A stretch of DNA of 7,168 nucleotides from Bacteroidales bacterium (GCA_004557565.1 SFGS01000086.1:1-7168), one strand, 5' to 3'. Positions 1 to 6,523 are shown, counted from the stretch's first letter. Numbers and translations: made by a program. The notes: generated from the sequence alone by a model not told the origin.

Positions 1-133
1 CGTAAGAGGGTGGCGGAGGGATTGTGTGGTTGGCGGCATGGAAACTCGTTTCCAATGACGCAAAGCGCACAGTCGCACCGCCAAATGCGAAGCATTCCAT
101 GTTGCTCCAAGGCTGTTTTTTATGTTTTTGTTT
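1..133 (+). repeat. Structured intergenic repeat, type B, 3' portion (left copy)
   Basis: Bases 1-94 are identical to 7075-7168, so this is the 3' part of the element that begins at 7017 in the right copy. Visible structure: hairpin arm GAGGG (6-10) with the GTAA loop (2-5) whose partner lies off the window; stem TTGGCGG (30-36) with CCGCCAA (78-84); inside it GGAAA-CTCG-TTTCC (40-53); mini-hairpin ATGC-GAA-GCAT (85-95); and arm 93-112, which can pair over 20 positions with 7051-7070 of the right copy (18 Watson-Crick, 2 G-U). It ends in a T-rich tail; bases 109-133 match the 3' end of element A exactly (25 of 25). The tail directly after a GC-rich stem resembles an intrinsic terminator reading rightward. 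The two G-U pairs fit a plus-strand transcript, since they would be C-A mismatches in the opposite one. No protein is likely here. Confidence 0.75.
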
Positions 134-252
134 TTGATTCCATTCACAATTCAGCAACATTGCATAATCTATCCCCAGAGTTTTTTCCACAGAACGGTGG
201 TTTGCTATCGGTTTTATCAATATCTGCTATTCATACAATCATTAGCCGATGC

Positions 253-283
253 TTTCTTGGGCTGTGGGAAGTTTGTACTTTTG
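253..283 (+). promoter_or_regulatory. Bacteroidetes-type promoter for the small ORF and thrE
   Basis: TACTTTTG at 276-283 matches the Bacteroidetes -7 consensus TAnnTTTG at every defined position. TTTC at 253-256 lies 19 bases upstream and matches the -33 element TTTG at three of four bases. Transcription would start near 290, just before the AGGAG ribosome binding site at 295-299. The rest of 134-306 is AT-rich and holds no gene I can support. Confidence 0.6.
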
Positions 284-306
284 CCGTTGAAAAAAGGAGA
301 TATATT

Positions 307-483
307 ATGAAATTAGTTGTAGAATTTTTGATGAGTATCTGTCATGGTGTTGTTGATTTTGTTTCTTGTATAGGTAAATTGCCACGCAAATTGTGGAGAT
401 TCAATAAAAAGCATCATTGCATCTCCTACGATAACAATTCTATTGATTCACTTTATGACTGGGACGATGACGATGATTTCTAA
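307..483 (+). CDS. Small hypothetical protein (58 aa) overlapping the start of thrE
   Basis: I do not recognise this protein. The ATG at 307 is preceded by AGGAG (295-299) with a 7-base gap, the clearest ribosome binding site in the window, and a consensus promoter lies just upstream. The frame is open further 5', but that part runs through repeat B and is probably not translated. Residues 1-25 are mostly hydrophobic and could form one membrane or amphipathic helix. Residues 26-37 are basic (PRKLWRFNKKHH). The C-terminus is strongly acidic and ends DWDDDDDF. The stop codon (481-483) lies inside the thrE reading frame, 11 bases overlapping if thrE starts at 473, which would suit translational coupling. 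It lacks the Thr/Ser run expected of a classical attenuation leader. It may be a small membrane partner of ThrE, a leader peptide, or a chance ORF. Confidence 0.5.
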   Translation: MKLVVEFLMSICHGVVDFVSCIGKLPRKLWRFNKKHHCISYDNNSIDSLYDWDDDDDF

Positions 484-1879
484 GCCTCTACAACTTCACA
501 ATAAGTGTGAAGACGCCAATGTGATTCGACGAATGAAAGTGCTGCTGAAGGTGGGTTGCAAACTTATGGAGAGTTCTGCCGACACGCAGCGCATTTTGCG
601 TAACATGAAGCGCACGGCAGCGTTCCTCGGCTTCAAGGAGGAGAATTTGCAGATTTACGTTGACTACAATTTGCTGATGGTGAACTATAGCGACGATCGC
701 TGTTCGTACACCAAATTCCAGCGTTGCTCCAACCATGCCATCGATATGGCTGCCATCAGCGCAATCAGTAAACTCTCGTGGCGTGCCATCGCCAACGACT
801 ACACCCTCGACCAGTTTGAGGAGGAGTTCGACGAAATCTGTGCTCGCCCACGCGTCTATAAGCCTTGGCAAGTGGCTTTGGGTGGCGGTCTGGCATGTGG
901 TGGCTTCTGCATTCAGTTTGGCTGCGACTGGCCTTCGTTCTTCTACGCTTCTATCGCTGCCGCAGTGGGATTGCGTATGCGCATGTATTTGGCAAGCAAA
1001 AAAATGAACCCATATATCAATATCACGATAGTGGCATTTGTCAGCACCATGATTGCGTGGCTGTTTGGCGTGGCCAACACCACCACCGCTTTCCAACTGC
1101 CTGCGTGGATTCAGACCACCACGCCGTGGCATCCGATGATGGCTTGCGCCCTGTTTATCGTGCCCGGTGTGCCTCTCATCAACTTTGTGAGCGATATGCT
1201 GTCGGGGTTCCAGCAGGTGGGCGTGACGCGCGCCATCAACACGCTGCTTATGGTCCTCGCCATGGCGTTCGGCATCTCGTTTGCTATCGAGGTGGTGGGT
1301 ATCGATAATTTCGTAAACGACTTGTCGATGACACCGCACCACGAATATTGGGAATTTTCAATCGCCGCTGCCATTTCAGCTATGGGCTTTTCAATGATTT
1401 TCAACACGCCCCGCCGTCTGTTGGGTGTGGTGGCTATGGGTGGCGTGATAGCCGTCTGCACTCGAAATTTCGTTAGTCTTGGCGCCAGCAATGGCAATGT
1501 AGGGCTCGACATGGGGCCAATTATCGGCTCACTGGTGGGCAGCGCGCTAATTAGCATCATCTGCATCAAAGCCATTCACTGGCACCACACACCGCACCAC
1601 TGCTTGAGCATTCCGAGCGTGATTCCGATGATTCCGGGCGTGCTGATGTATCGTGCGCTGTTTGCCATCATTAAAATGCACGGCGTGGTGGGCGAAGTGA
1701 CCGTGGCGATGAACAACGGTATGCGCGCCTCGTTCATCATCATCTGCATTGCCATAGGTGTGGCAATCCCGAACATCTTTATCCGCCGACTGATGCTGCC
1801 AAAGCACGAGAAGCGAATGCTGATGGAGCACCGTATGAGAAAGGGGAATTTGACCAATATTACGCAAAAAAAATATTAA
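473..1879 (+). CDS. thrE: Threonine/serine exporter, fused ThrE family protein
   Basis: This is an inner-membrane exporter of the ThrE family, which moves threonine and serine out of the cell, known in Corynebacterium to be driven by the proton gradient. With the ATG at 473 it has 468 residues, close to the usual fused length. Residues 20-125 form the soluble N-terminal part, with the family-typical LLKVGCKLMESSADTQRILR (24-43). About ten hydrophobic segments follow from residue 131 to 438. The first membrane half carries PGVPLINFVSDMLSG (231-245). The second, ThrE_2-like half carries the related IPMIPGVLMYRALF (384-397), reflecting the two-domain origin. The C-terminus is basic. The frame could also start at TTG 443 or ATG 455 or 467; I prefer 473 because it follows GGGA (461-464) at good spacing and leaves a normal N-terminus. 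It overlaps the small ORF at 307-483 and is followed closely by a LysR gene. The actual substrate is inferred from the family. Confidence 0.9.
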   Translation: MISKPLQLHNKCEDANVIRRMKVLLKVGCKLMESSADTQRILRNMKRTAAFLGFKEENLQIYVDYNLLMVNYSDDRCSYTKFQRCSNHAIDMAAISAISKLSWRAIANDYTLDQFEEEFDEICARPRVYKPWQVALGGGLACGGFCIQFGCDWPSFFYASIAAAVGLRMRMYLASKKMNPYINITIVAFVSTMIAWLFGVANTTTAFQLPAWIQTTTPWHPMMACALFIVPGVPLINFVSDMLSGFQQVGVTRAINTLLMVLAMAFGISFAIEVVGIDNFVNDLSMTPHHEYWEFSIAAAISAMGFSMIFNTPRRLLGVVAMGGVIAVCTRNFVSLGASNGNVGLDMGPIIGSLVGSALISIICIKAIHWHHTPHHCLSIPSVIPMIPGVLMYRALFAIIKMHGVVGEVTVAMNNGMRASFIIICIAIGVAIPNIFIRRLMLPKHEKRMLMEHRMRKGNLTNITQKKY

Positions 1880-1884
1880 CTTTG
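1877..1884 (+). promoter_or_regulatory. -7 promoter element of the LysR gene
   Basis: TAACTTTG matches TAnnTTTG at every defined position, and its first three bases are the thrE stop codon. A TTTG lies at 1849-1852, but the 24-base spacing is longer than usual, so the -33 element is uncertain. The leader to the ATG at 1915 would be about 25 bases. Confidence 0.5.
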
Positions 1885-1902
1885 TAAATTGTATTACAAA
1901 GT
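1879..1902 (+). promoter_or_regulatory. Perfect 9-6-9 inverted repeat over the LysR promoter (candidate operator)
   Basis: ACTTTGTAA (1879-1887) and TTACAAAGT (1894-1902) are exact reverse complements separated by six bases. The left arm covers most of the -7 element and the repeat ends 12 bases before the LysR start codon. LysR-type proteins commonly bind interrupted dyads near their own promoter, so autorepression is a reasonable inference. As RNA it could also form an AT-rich hairpin followed by a T-rich stretch (1904-1914), making a weak thrE terminator an alternative reading. Confidence 0.45.
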
Positions 1903-1914
1903 GTATATTTTTTT

Positions 1915-2820
1915 ATGGAATTAAGGAGTCTTAAAGCATTCGTCACTGCCGCAAAACGGCTCAACTTTTCAGAAGCAGCAAAGGAAATGTGCGTAACACA
2001 AAGCACATTCTCGCAAACCATCAAACAACTGGAGGAAGAACTGGGAACGGTGCTCTTTTACCGCACATCGCATAAGGTGTCGCTCACGAAGGCTGGTGAG
2101 GAACTGCTGCCTTTTGCCGTCACCACTATCGATTCTGCCGATAATTGCTCTCGCCGTATGAATGATTTGCGCGAACTGAAGTGTGGTTCGCTGAACATTG
2201 GCGTAACGCACTCGTTTAATATGGTGATGCACGAAACGCTGAAAGACTACATGAAGCTCTATCCCGATATTTTCCTCAATATTGTGTACAAGCCCATGAC
2301 CGAGCTGATCAACAGGATGATGAACCACGAACTCGATTTCGTGCTCTCGTTTCGCCCGAAGGACAATTATCCGCTCATCGAGTCGCATCTGCTGTTTGAA
2401 GATGTGCTGTCGGTGATTGTGCGCCGCGACAGCCCGTTGGCAAAGCACGGGAAAGTGAGCCTCGCCGACTTAGTGGATTACCCTGCTGTGCTTCCTGCCA
2501 AGGGACTGCAAGCGCGCAACGTGCTCGACCGCATACTTTCCGAAACCAACACCCAACTCAATGTGCGTGCCGAAATGGACGAGGTGACACCGCTTCTGCG
2601 CCTGGTGCGCAACACGGGGCTATACACCGTGCTTTCGTCGTCGGCCACGGAAGATGTCGACGACTTGGTGGCAATACCCATCAACCACGACGGTTGCCAC
2701 ATGGAAGGCTGTGTGCAGACTTTGAAGGGTGTTTATAAGAACATGGCATCAAAAGAATTTATCCGCATTTTGTGCGAAACCTCGCTGGTGAAAAAACGCA
2801 TCACCGACTGGCTCCGCTAA
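1915..2820 (+). CDS. LysR-family transcriptional regulator
   Basis: A 301-residue protein of normal LysR-type length. Residues 1-65 form the winged helix-turn-helix DNA-binding domain: MELRSLKAFVTAAKRLNFSE is the classic opening, the recognition region is AAKEMCVTQSTFSQTIKQLE (21-40), and the wing is LFYRTSHKVSLTKAG (47-61). A linker helix (about 62-88) leads to the effector-binding domain starting at GSLNIGVTHS (91-100), with the second subdomain around 165-265. The effector cannot be read from the sequence. It lies 35 bases after thrE on the same strand but appears to have its own promoter inside an inverted repeat. Many amino-acid exporters are controlled by a neighbouring LysR protein, usually a divergent one, so control of thrE is possible but not shown. 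A strong terminator follows. The start at 1915 fits the family N-terminus exactly. Confidence 0.92.
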   Translation: MELRSLKAFVTAAKRLNFSEAAKEMCVTQSTFSQTIKQLEEELGTVLFYRTSHKVSLTKAGEELLPFAVTTIDSADNCSRRMNDLRELKCGSLNIGVTHSFNMVMHETLKDYMKLYPDIFLNIVYKPMTELINRMMNHELDFVLSFRPKDNYPLIESHLLFEDVLSVIVRRDSPLAKHGKVSLADLVDYPAVLPAKGLQARNVLDRILSETNTQLNVRAEMDEVTPLLRLVRNTGLYTVLSSSATEDVDDLVAIPINHDGCHMEGCVQTLKGVYKNMASKEFIRILCETSLVKKRITDWLR

Positions 2821-2844
2821 ATCTATTCGACTGATATAAAATGG

Positions 2845-2890
2845 CTGCGTCGCAATCTTTGAAAGGTTGCGACGCAGTTTTTGTTTTTTT
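2845..2890 (+). terminator. Intrinsic terminator of the LysR gene
   Basis: CTGCGTCGCAA (2845-2855) pairs perfectly with TTGCGACGCAG (2867-2877), and the stem can extend inward to about 14 pairs with a five-base loop. A T-tract follows (TTTTTG then eight T). It sits between the convergent LysR and glgB genes. On the minus strand the hairpin is followed only by CCATTTTATATC, so it may serve glgB weakly. Confidence 0.9.
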
Positions 2891-2919
2891 TGCCGTGTTA
2901 TCGGTGTTGGCGATGGTGG

Positions 2920-5037
2920 CTATTTCTTTTTTGGAGCGGCCTTTGGAGCAACCTTTGTGGTTGCTTTTTTTGTTGCCACTTTCTTTGGGGCGGCTTTTTT
3001 CTTGGCGGTTTTGCGCTTTGGTGGAAGCATACGCAGCACTTGCACGCTGCGCGATGGCAGGTAGAGTTTCAGCCAACCCAAGTGCGCCTCGTTGTAAAGG
3101 TCGTCGTGCTGGGTGAGGTGGTGAATGGTGCTGTCGATGTTGCCATAACCGCCGTATTGTGCGCTATCGCTGTCCATCACGGGCTCGTATTCGCCTTCGG
3201 GAGCCAAGATACCGTAGTCGGCGAACGACTTGAATGGGTGGAAGTTGAACACAAACACCAGATTGCCACGCATGAAGGCGAGCACTTGGTCGTCGTCCTT
3301 ATCCCACAACTTTCGGATTGGCAATTTCTGGAAGCCGTGTTGGCCGCCCAGCAGGTGCATCATATCGGTGTCCCAGTTGTTGAGGAACTGGTACTTCAAG
3401 TCTTTGCGGTCCACCAAATCCCACTGGCGACGAGCATATTTGTGGCTCCAGCCGTTGCCCTCGCGTGGGAAGTCGATCCATTCGGGATGTCCCCATTCGT
3501 TACCCATGAAGTTGAGGTAGCCGCCGTTCATGGTCGAGGCTGTTGCCAAGCGAATCATCTTGTGCAGCGCCATACCGCGATCCACCACAGCGTTGTGGTC
3601 GTCAACCATCATGTGCCAATACATTTCCTTGTCGATGAGGCGGAAAATGATGGTCTTGTCGCCCACCAAAGCCTGGTCGTGGCTCTCGGCGTAACTGATG
3701 GTTTTTTCGTCGGCACGTCGGTTGGTGAGTTCCCAGAAAATGGAGCCGGGCTTCCAATCCTCGTCCTTCTTCTCCTTGATGGTCTTGATCCAATAGTCGG
3801 GAATGCCCATCGCCATACGGTAGTCGAAGCCCATGCCACCGTCTTTAAATGCGCGTGCCAGTCCTGGCATACCGCTCATTTCCTCGGCGATGGTGATGGC
3901 GTGAGGGTTCACCTCGTGAATCAGTATGTTGGCAAGGGTGAGATAGGTGATGGCGTTGGTGTCTTGCGAGCCGTCGTAGTAGTCGTCGTAGCTGCCAAAC
4001 GCCTGTCCCAGTCCGTGGCTGTAGTAGAGCATCGAGGTCACTCCGTCGAAGCGGAAACCGTCGAACTTGTATTCATCGAGCCAGAATTTGCAGTTGCTCA
4101 GCAGGAAATTGATTACGGCATTTTTTCCATAGTCGAAGCAGAGCGAATCCCATGCCGGGTGCTCGCGTCGGCCGTCGCCGTAGAAGTACTGGTTGTAGCT
4201 GCCGTCGAAGCGTCCCAAACCCTCCACCTCGTTTTTCACGGCGTGGGAGTGTACAATATCCATAATCACCGCCAAGCCATGGGCGTGTGCATCGTCGATA
4301 AGACGCTTCAACTCTTCGGGAGTGCCGAAGCGGCTTGATGCAGCGTAGAAACTCGACACATGGTAGCCAAACGAGCCGTAGTAGGGGTGCTCCTGAATAG
4401 CCATAATCTGAATGGCGTTGTAGCCCAATTTCACGATGCGTGGCAGCACCTCGGTGCGAAATTCCTCGTACGAGCCTACTGCCTCCTTGTTTTGCGCCAT
4501 ACCGATGTGGCACTCGTAGATGAGCAGTGGATCGACCGTAGGCACGAAGTCGTGTACCTTAAACTCGTAGGGCTTTTCAGGGCTCCAAACCTGAGCCGAG
4601 AAAATCTTGGTGGTGTCGTCTTGCACCACGCGTGTGGCGTAGGCAGGGATGCGTTCGCCCCAACCGCCATTCCAGTGCACATGCAGCTTAAAGAGGTCGC
4701 CGTGCGCCATGGCGCGTTCAGGCAGGTTGATTTCCCAGTTGCCGTCGGTGAGTCGCTTCATGCGGTAGGGTTCACACTCTGTCCATTCGTTGAACGGTCC
4801 CACGATGTAGATGTCGGTGGCATTTGGTGCCCATTCACGGAATGTCCATCCATTATCAGTGCGGTGCAAGCCATAGTAATTGTAGGCGTTTGCAAAATCG
4901 CTGAGCTTGCCCTTGCCGGCAAGTTCCTTCATTTTTTTCAACGCATCTTCGTGTCGGCCTTCAATGGCAGGCGCAAACGGCTGAAGCCAAGGGTCGTCTT
5001 TGATAATAGGAAATGACTTTTTCATATTTTCAAGCAT
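2920..5037 (-). CDS. glgB: 1,4-alpha-glucan (glycogen) branching enzyme, GH13_8 type, with Lys-rich tail
   Basis: This cytoplasmic enzyme cuts alpha-1,4-glucan chains and rejoins them as alpha-1,6 branches during glycogen synthesis. The 705 residues hold an N-terminal carbohydrate-binding module (CBM48-like, about 55-150), a GH13 catalytic barrel (about 170-570) and a C-terminal beta domain (about 580-672). Conserved GH13 regions are all visible: region I VIMDIVHSH (257-265), region II GFRFDGVTS with nucleophile Asp331, region III TIAEEMSG with acid/base Glu385, and region IV YAESHDQ with His453 and Asp454. DIVHSH and GFRFDGVTSM are the forms found in eukaryotic branching enzymes (subfamily GH13_8). 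Residues from about 672 to 705 are outside the enzyme fold and rich in Lys, Ala, Pro and Thr, ending KVAPKAAPKKK. No other glycogen genes are nearby. The start at 5037 follows a minus-strand promoter; Met5 is an alternative. Confidence 0.96.
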   Translation of the reverse strand: MLENMKKSFPIIKDDPWLQPFAPAIEGRHEDALKKMKELAGKGKLSDFANAYNYYGLHRTDNGWTFREWAPNATDIYIVGPFNEWTECEPYRMKRLTDGNWEINLPERAMAHGDLFKLHVHWNGGWGERIPAYATRVVQDDTTKIFSAQVWSPEKPYEFKVHDFVPTVDPLLIYECHIGMAQNKEAVGSYEEFRTEVLPRIVKLGYNAIQIMAIQEHPYYGSFGYHVSSFYAASSRFGTPEELKRLIDDAHAHGLAVIMDIVHSHAVKNEVEGLGRFDGSYNQYFYGDGRREHPAWDSLCFDYGKNAVINFLLSNCKFWLDEYKFDGFRFDGVTSMLYYSHGLGQAFGSYDDYYDGSQDTNAITYLTLANILIHEVNPHAITIAEEMSGMPGLARAFKDGGMGFDYRMAMGIPDYWIKTIKEKKDEDWKPGSIFWELTNRRADEKTISYAESHDQALVGDKTIIFRLIDKEMYWHMMVDDHNAVVDRGMALHKMIRLATASTMNGGYLNFMGNEWGHPEWIDFPREGNGWSHKYARRQWDLVDRKDLKYQFLNNWDTDMMHLLGGQHGFQKLPIRKLWDKDDDQVLAFMRGNLVFVFNFHPFKSFADYGILAPEGEYEPVMDSDSAQYGGYGNIDSTIHHLTQHDDLYNEAHLGWLKLYLPSRSVQVLRMLPPKRKTAKKKAAPKKVATKKATTKVAPKAAPKKK

Positions 5038-5045
5038 ACATTGTG

Positions 5046-5061
5046 GCGGAGAAATCTCCGC
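5046..5061 (-). promoter_or_regulatory. Hairpin in the glgB 5' leader
   Basis: GCGGAG (5061-5056 on the minus strand) and CTCCGC (5051-5046) form a perfect stem with an ATTT loop, ending eight bases before the glgB start codon. It occupies the ribosome-binding position and includes a GGAG. It could modulate translation; no aptamer family is recognisable. Confidence 0.35.
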
Positions 5062-5089
5062 TAAGTAATAATCATGTTTTGTGATATAG

Positions 5090-5097
5090 CAAAGTTA
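5090..5097 (-). promoter_or_regulatory. -7 promoter element of glgB
   Basis: On the minus strand TAACTTTG (5097 down to 5090) matches TAnnTTTG fully. The expected -33 position (about 5117-5120) reads TGGT, a poor match to TTTG, so only the -7 part is supported. The leader would be roughly 45-50 bases. Confidence 0.5.
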
Positions 5098-5153
5098 CTG
5101 CTAAATTATCAAATAAACCATATTCGCCCTCAATATTTCACCCGACCGCCACC

Positions 5154-5202
5154 GCAATCGGTTGCAAAAACTTGCAAATGGCGACGAAAATCAAAACGCC
5201 AT
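5154..5202. promoter_or_regulatory. Repeat cluster in the glgB-proC divergent region (candidate operator)
   Basis: TTGCAAA occurs twice exactly ten bases apart (5162-5168 and 5172-5178), about one helical turn. GCAA (5154-5157) and TTGC (5162-5165) form a short dyad. ATGGCG (5178-5183) and CGCCAT (5197-5202) form a six-base inverted repeat with a 13-base gap. All lie just upstream of the proC promoter. No specific regulator can be named. Confidence 0.25.
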
Positions 5203-5206
5203 CATG

Positions 5207-5237
5207 TGTGTAATTGGAATGATTTTTGCTATATTTG
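5207..5237 (+). promoter_or_regulatory. Bacteroidetes-type promoter of proC
   Basis: TATATTTG (5230-5237) is a full match to TAnnTTTG. TGTG at 5207-5210, nineteen bases upstream, matches the TTTG -33 element at three of four bases. Transcription would begin close to 5244, giving a very short leader before the ATG at 5258. Confidence 0.6.
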
Positions 5238-5257
5238 TAAAATAAAAATTTAGGATT

Positions 5258-6043
5258 ATGAAAATAGGAATCATTGGGGCTGGCAACATGGGTGGCGCTA
5301 TCGCAAGAGGATTGGCGGCCGACCCTGATTTCTGCACAGCCGACATTACCGTTTGTTCGCCTAACAACCATGGCGAGCTCGATGCGCTGAAGGCCGACTA
5401 TCCCGATATAAATGTGGACACCGACAACGAGAAGGCTATACTTGGTACCGACATCATTATCCTTGCCGTGAAGCCGTGGCTGGTGTATGACGTGATGGAT
5501 CCGCTATCGCCCAAAATTCAGTGGGAAAAGCAGATGCTGGTGTCGGTGGCGGCAGGTATCACTTTGTCGCAACTCGAAGACCTTTCGCTTTGCACTCCGC
5601 CTGCCGTGTTCCGTGTGATGCCCAACACCGCCATAGCCGTGCGCAAGAGCATGACTTTCATTTGCTCCATTGGCGCAAGCGATGAGCAAGTCAAGTGTGT
5701 GAGCGACATCTTCAGCCGCCTTGGCTCGGTGATGGTTATCGATGAAAACCAGATGACGGCGTGTATGGCTTTGGCTTCGTGCGGCATTGCCTACGCTATG
5801 CGATATGTGCGTGCTGCAAGCGAAGGCGGCGTGGAACTGGGCGTGAAAGCCGACCTTGCGAAAGACATTGTGCTGCAAACCATGCAGGGCGCTGCGGCAT
5901 TGCTTCAAGCCACAGGCGCGCACCCTGAAGCCGAAATCGACAAGGTGACTACCCCCGGCGGCATCACCATCAAAGGGCTCAACGCCATGGAAGCCCACGG
6001 CTTCACCACCAGTGTGATTGAGGGCCTGAAAGCATCGAAATAG
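5258..6043 (+). CDS. proC: Pyrroline-5-carboxylate reductase
   Basis: It reduces 1-pyrroline-5-carboxylate to L-proline with NAD(P)H, the last step of proline synthesis, in the cytoplasm. The 261 residues match the family's usual 260-280. The N-terminus is a Rossmann dinucleotide-binding fold with GAGNMG (7-12), and AVKP (70-73) closes the nucleotide site as in other members. RVMPNTAIAV (119-128) is the conserved mid-region segment. The C-terminal helical dimerisation domain carries the signature VTTPGGITIKGLNAME (230-245). The start at 5258 is fixed by the Rossmann motif lying directly behind it; AGGA at 5252-5255 is too close to the ATG to be a strong binding site, as is common in this phylum. 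ssb follows after 102 bases with no evident terminator between, so the two may share a transcript. Confidence 0.95.
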   Translation: MKIGIIGAGNMGGAIARGLAADPDFCTADITVCSPNNHGELDALKADYPDINVDTDNEKAILGTDIIILAVKPWLVYDVMDPLSPKIQWEKQMLVSVAAGITLSQLEDLSLCTPPAVFRVMPNTAIAVRKSMTFICSIGASDEQVKCVSDIFSRLGSVMVIDENQMTACMALASCGIAYAMRYVRAASEGGVELGVKADLAKDIVLQTMQGAAALLQATGAHPEAEIDKVTTPGGITIKGLNAMEAHGFTTSVIEGLKASK

Positions 6044-6049
6044 ATTTTT

Positions 6050-6105
6050 TAGAAATTAGAAGTTAGAAGTTAGAAATTAGAAGTTAGATATTAGAAATTA
6101 GAGTA
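6050..6105. repeat. Heptamer tandem repeat (TTAGAAR-like), about 8 units
   Basis: From 6050 the sequence runs in seven-base units: TAGAAAT, TAGAAGT, TAGAAGT, TAGAAAT, TAGAAGT, TAGATAT, TAGAAAT, TAGAGTA. The first seven are nearly regular and the eighth is decayed. It starts seven bases after the proC stop and ends 40 bases before ssb. Related TTAGAAR tracts are familiar from Bacteroidetes intergenic regions. Such tracts can change copy number by slippage. The decayed last unit is part of a ten-base palindrome, AGAGTACTCT (6100-6109). Confidence 0.85.
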
Positions 6106-6145
6106 CTCTGATTTTCTCCCGAAAAATAGAAAAAAATTAAAAGAT

Positions 6146-6523
6146 ATGTCAGTAAACAAAGTAATTCTTCTTGGTAACGTGGGCAAAGACCCTGATGTTC
6201 GTTACCCACAGCAAGGGCAATGCGTGGCTTCGTTCACGCTTGCCACGTCGGAACGCTATTCCACCGCCAACGGCTCAGCCGAGCGCACAGAGTGGCACAA
6301 TATCGTGGTTTGGGGCAAACAAGCCGAAATTGTGGAGAAATATGTGCGCAAAGGCACCAAACTCTACATTGAGGGCAAACTCCGTACACGCCAATGGGAA
6401 GACCGCAACGCCATTAAGCGCTACGTGACCGAGGTGTATGCCGATACCTTCGAGCTTCTGGGCAGCCGTCCACAGACTGGCGACCCGCAAGCCCCCGCCG
6501 CTCCCGAAAAGGCTCCATTCTAA
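6146..6523 (+). CDS. ssb: Single-stranded DNA-binding protein
   Basis: This protein coats single-stranded DNA during replication, repair and recombination. Residues 1-105 are one OB-fold domain with the standard opening MSVNKVILLGNVGKDPDVRY and the core TEWHNIVVWGKQAEIVEKYV (48-67), followed by KGTKLYIEGKLRTRQWED (69-86). Trp50, Trp56 and Trp84 sit at the usual DNA-stacking positions. The protein is short at 125 residues. Its tail (106-125) is Pro/Ala-rich and ends PEKAPF; the terminal Pro-Phe of bacterial SSBs is kept, but the usual cluster of Asp residues before it is absent. No promoter or Shine-Dalgarno sequence is convincing; the leader 6126-6145 is A-rich. A very strong hairpin terminator follows 44 bases after the stop. 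It could be the main SSB or a secondary paralogue. Confidence 0.95.
   Translation: MSVNKVILLGNVGKDPDVRYPQQGQCVASFTLATSERYSTANGSAERTEWHNIVVWGKQAEIVEKYVRKGTKLYIEGKLRTRQWEDRNAIKRYVTEVYADTFELLGSRPQTGDPQAPAAPEKAPF

Noticed and set aside
183..191. DnaA-box-like TTTTCCACA upstream of thrE
   Set aside because: Single site with one mismatch to TTATCCACA, no cluster and no origin features around it.
2881..4338. Long open frame on the plus strand inside glgB
   Set aside because: It is antisense to the complete branching enzyme, whose catalytic motifs and reading frame are clear, and its translation shows no recognisable domain.
6041..6048. Possible ssb -7 element TAGATTTT
   Set aside because: One mismatch to TAnnTTTG, no -33 partner at proper spacing, and it overlaps the proC stop codon in an A/T-rich run.
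6050..6105. Possible CRISPR array
   Set aside because: The units are seven bases with no spacers, which is a simple tandem repeat; no cas genes are present.
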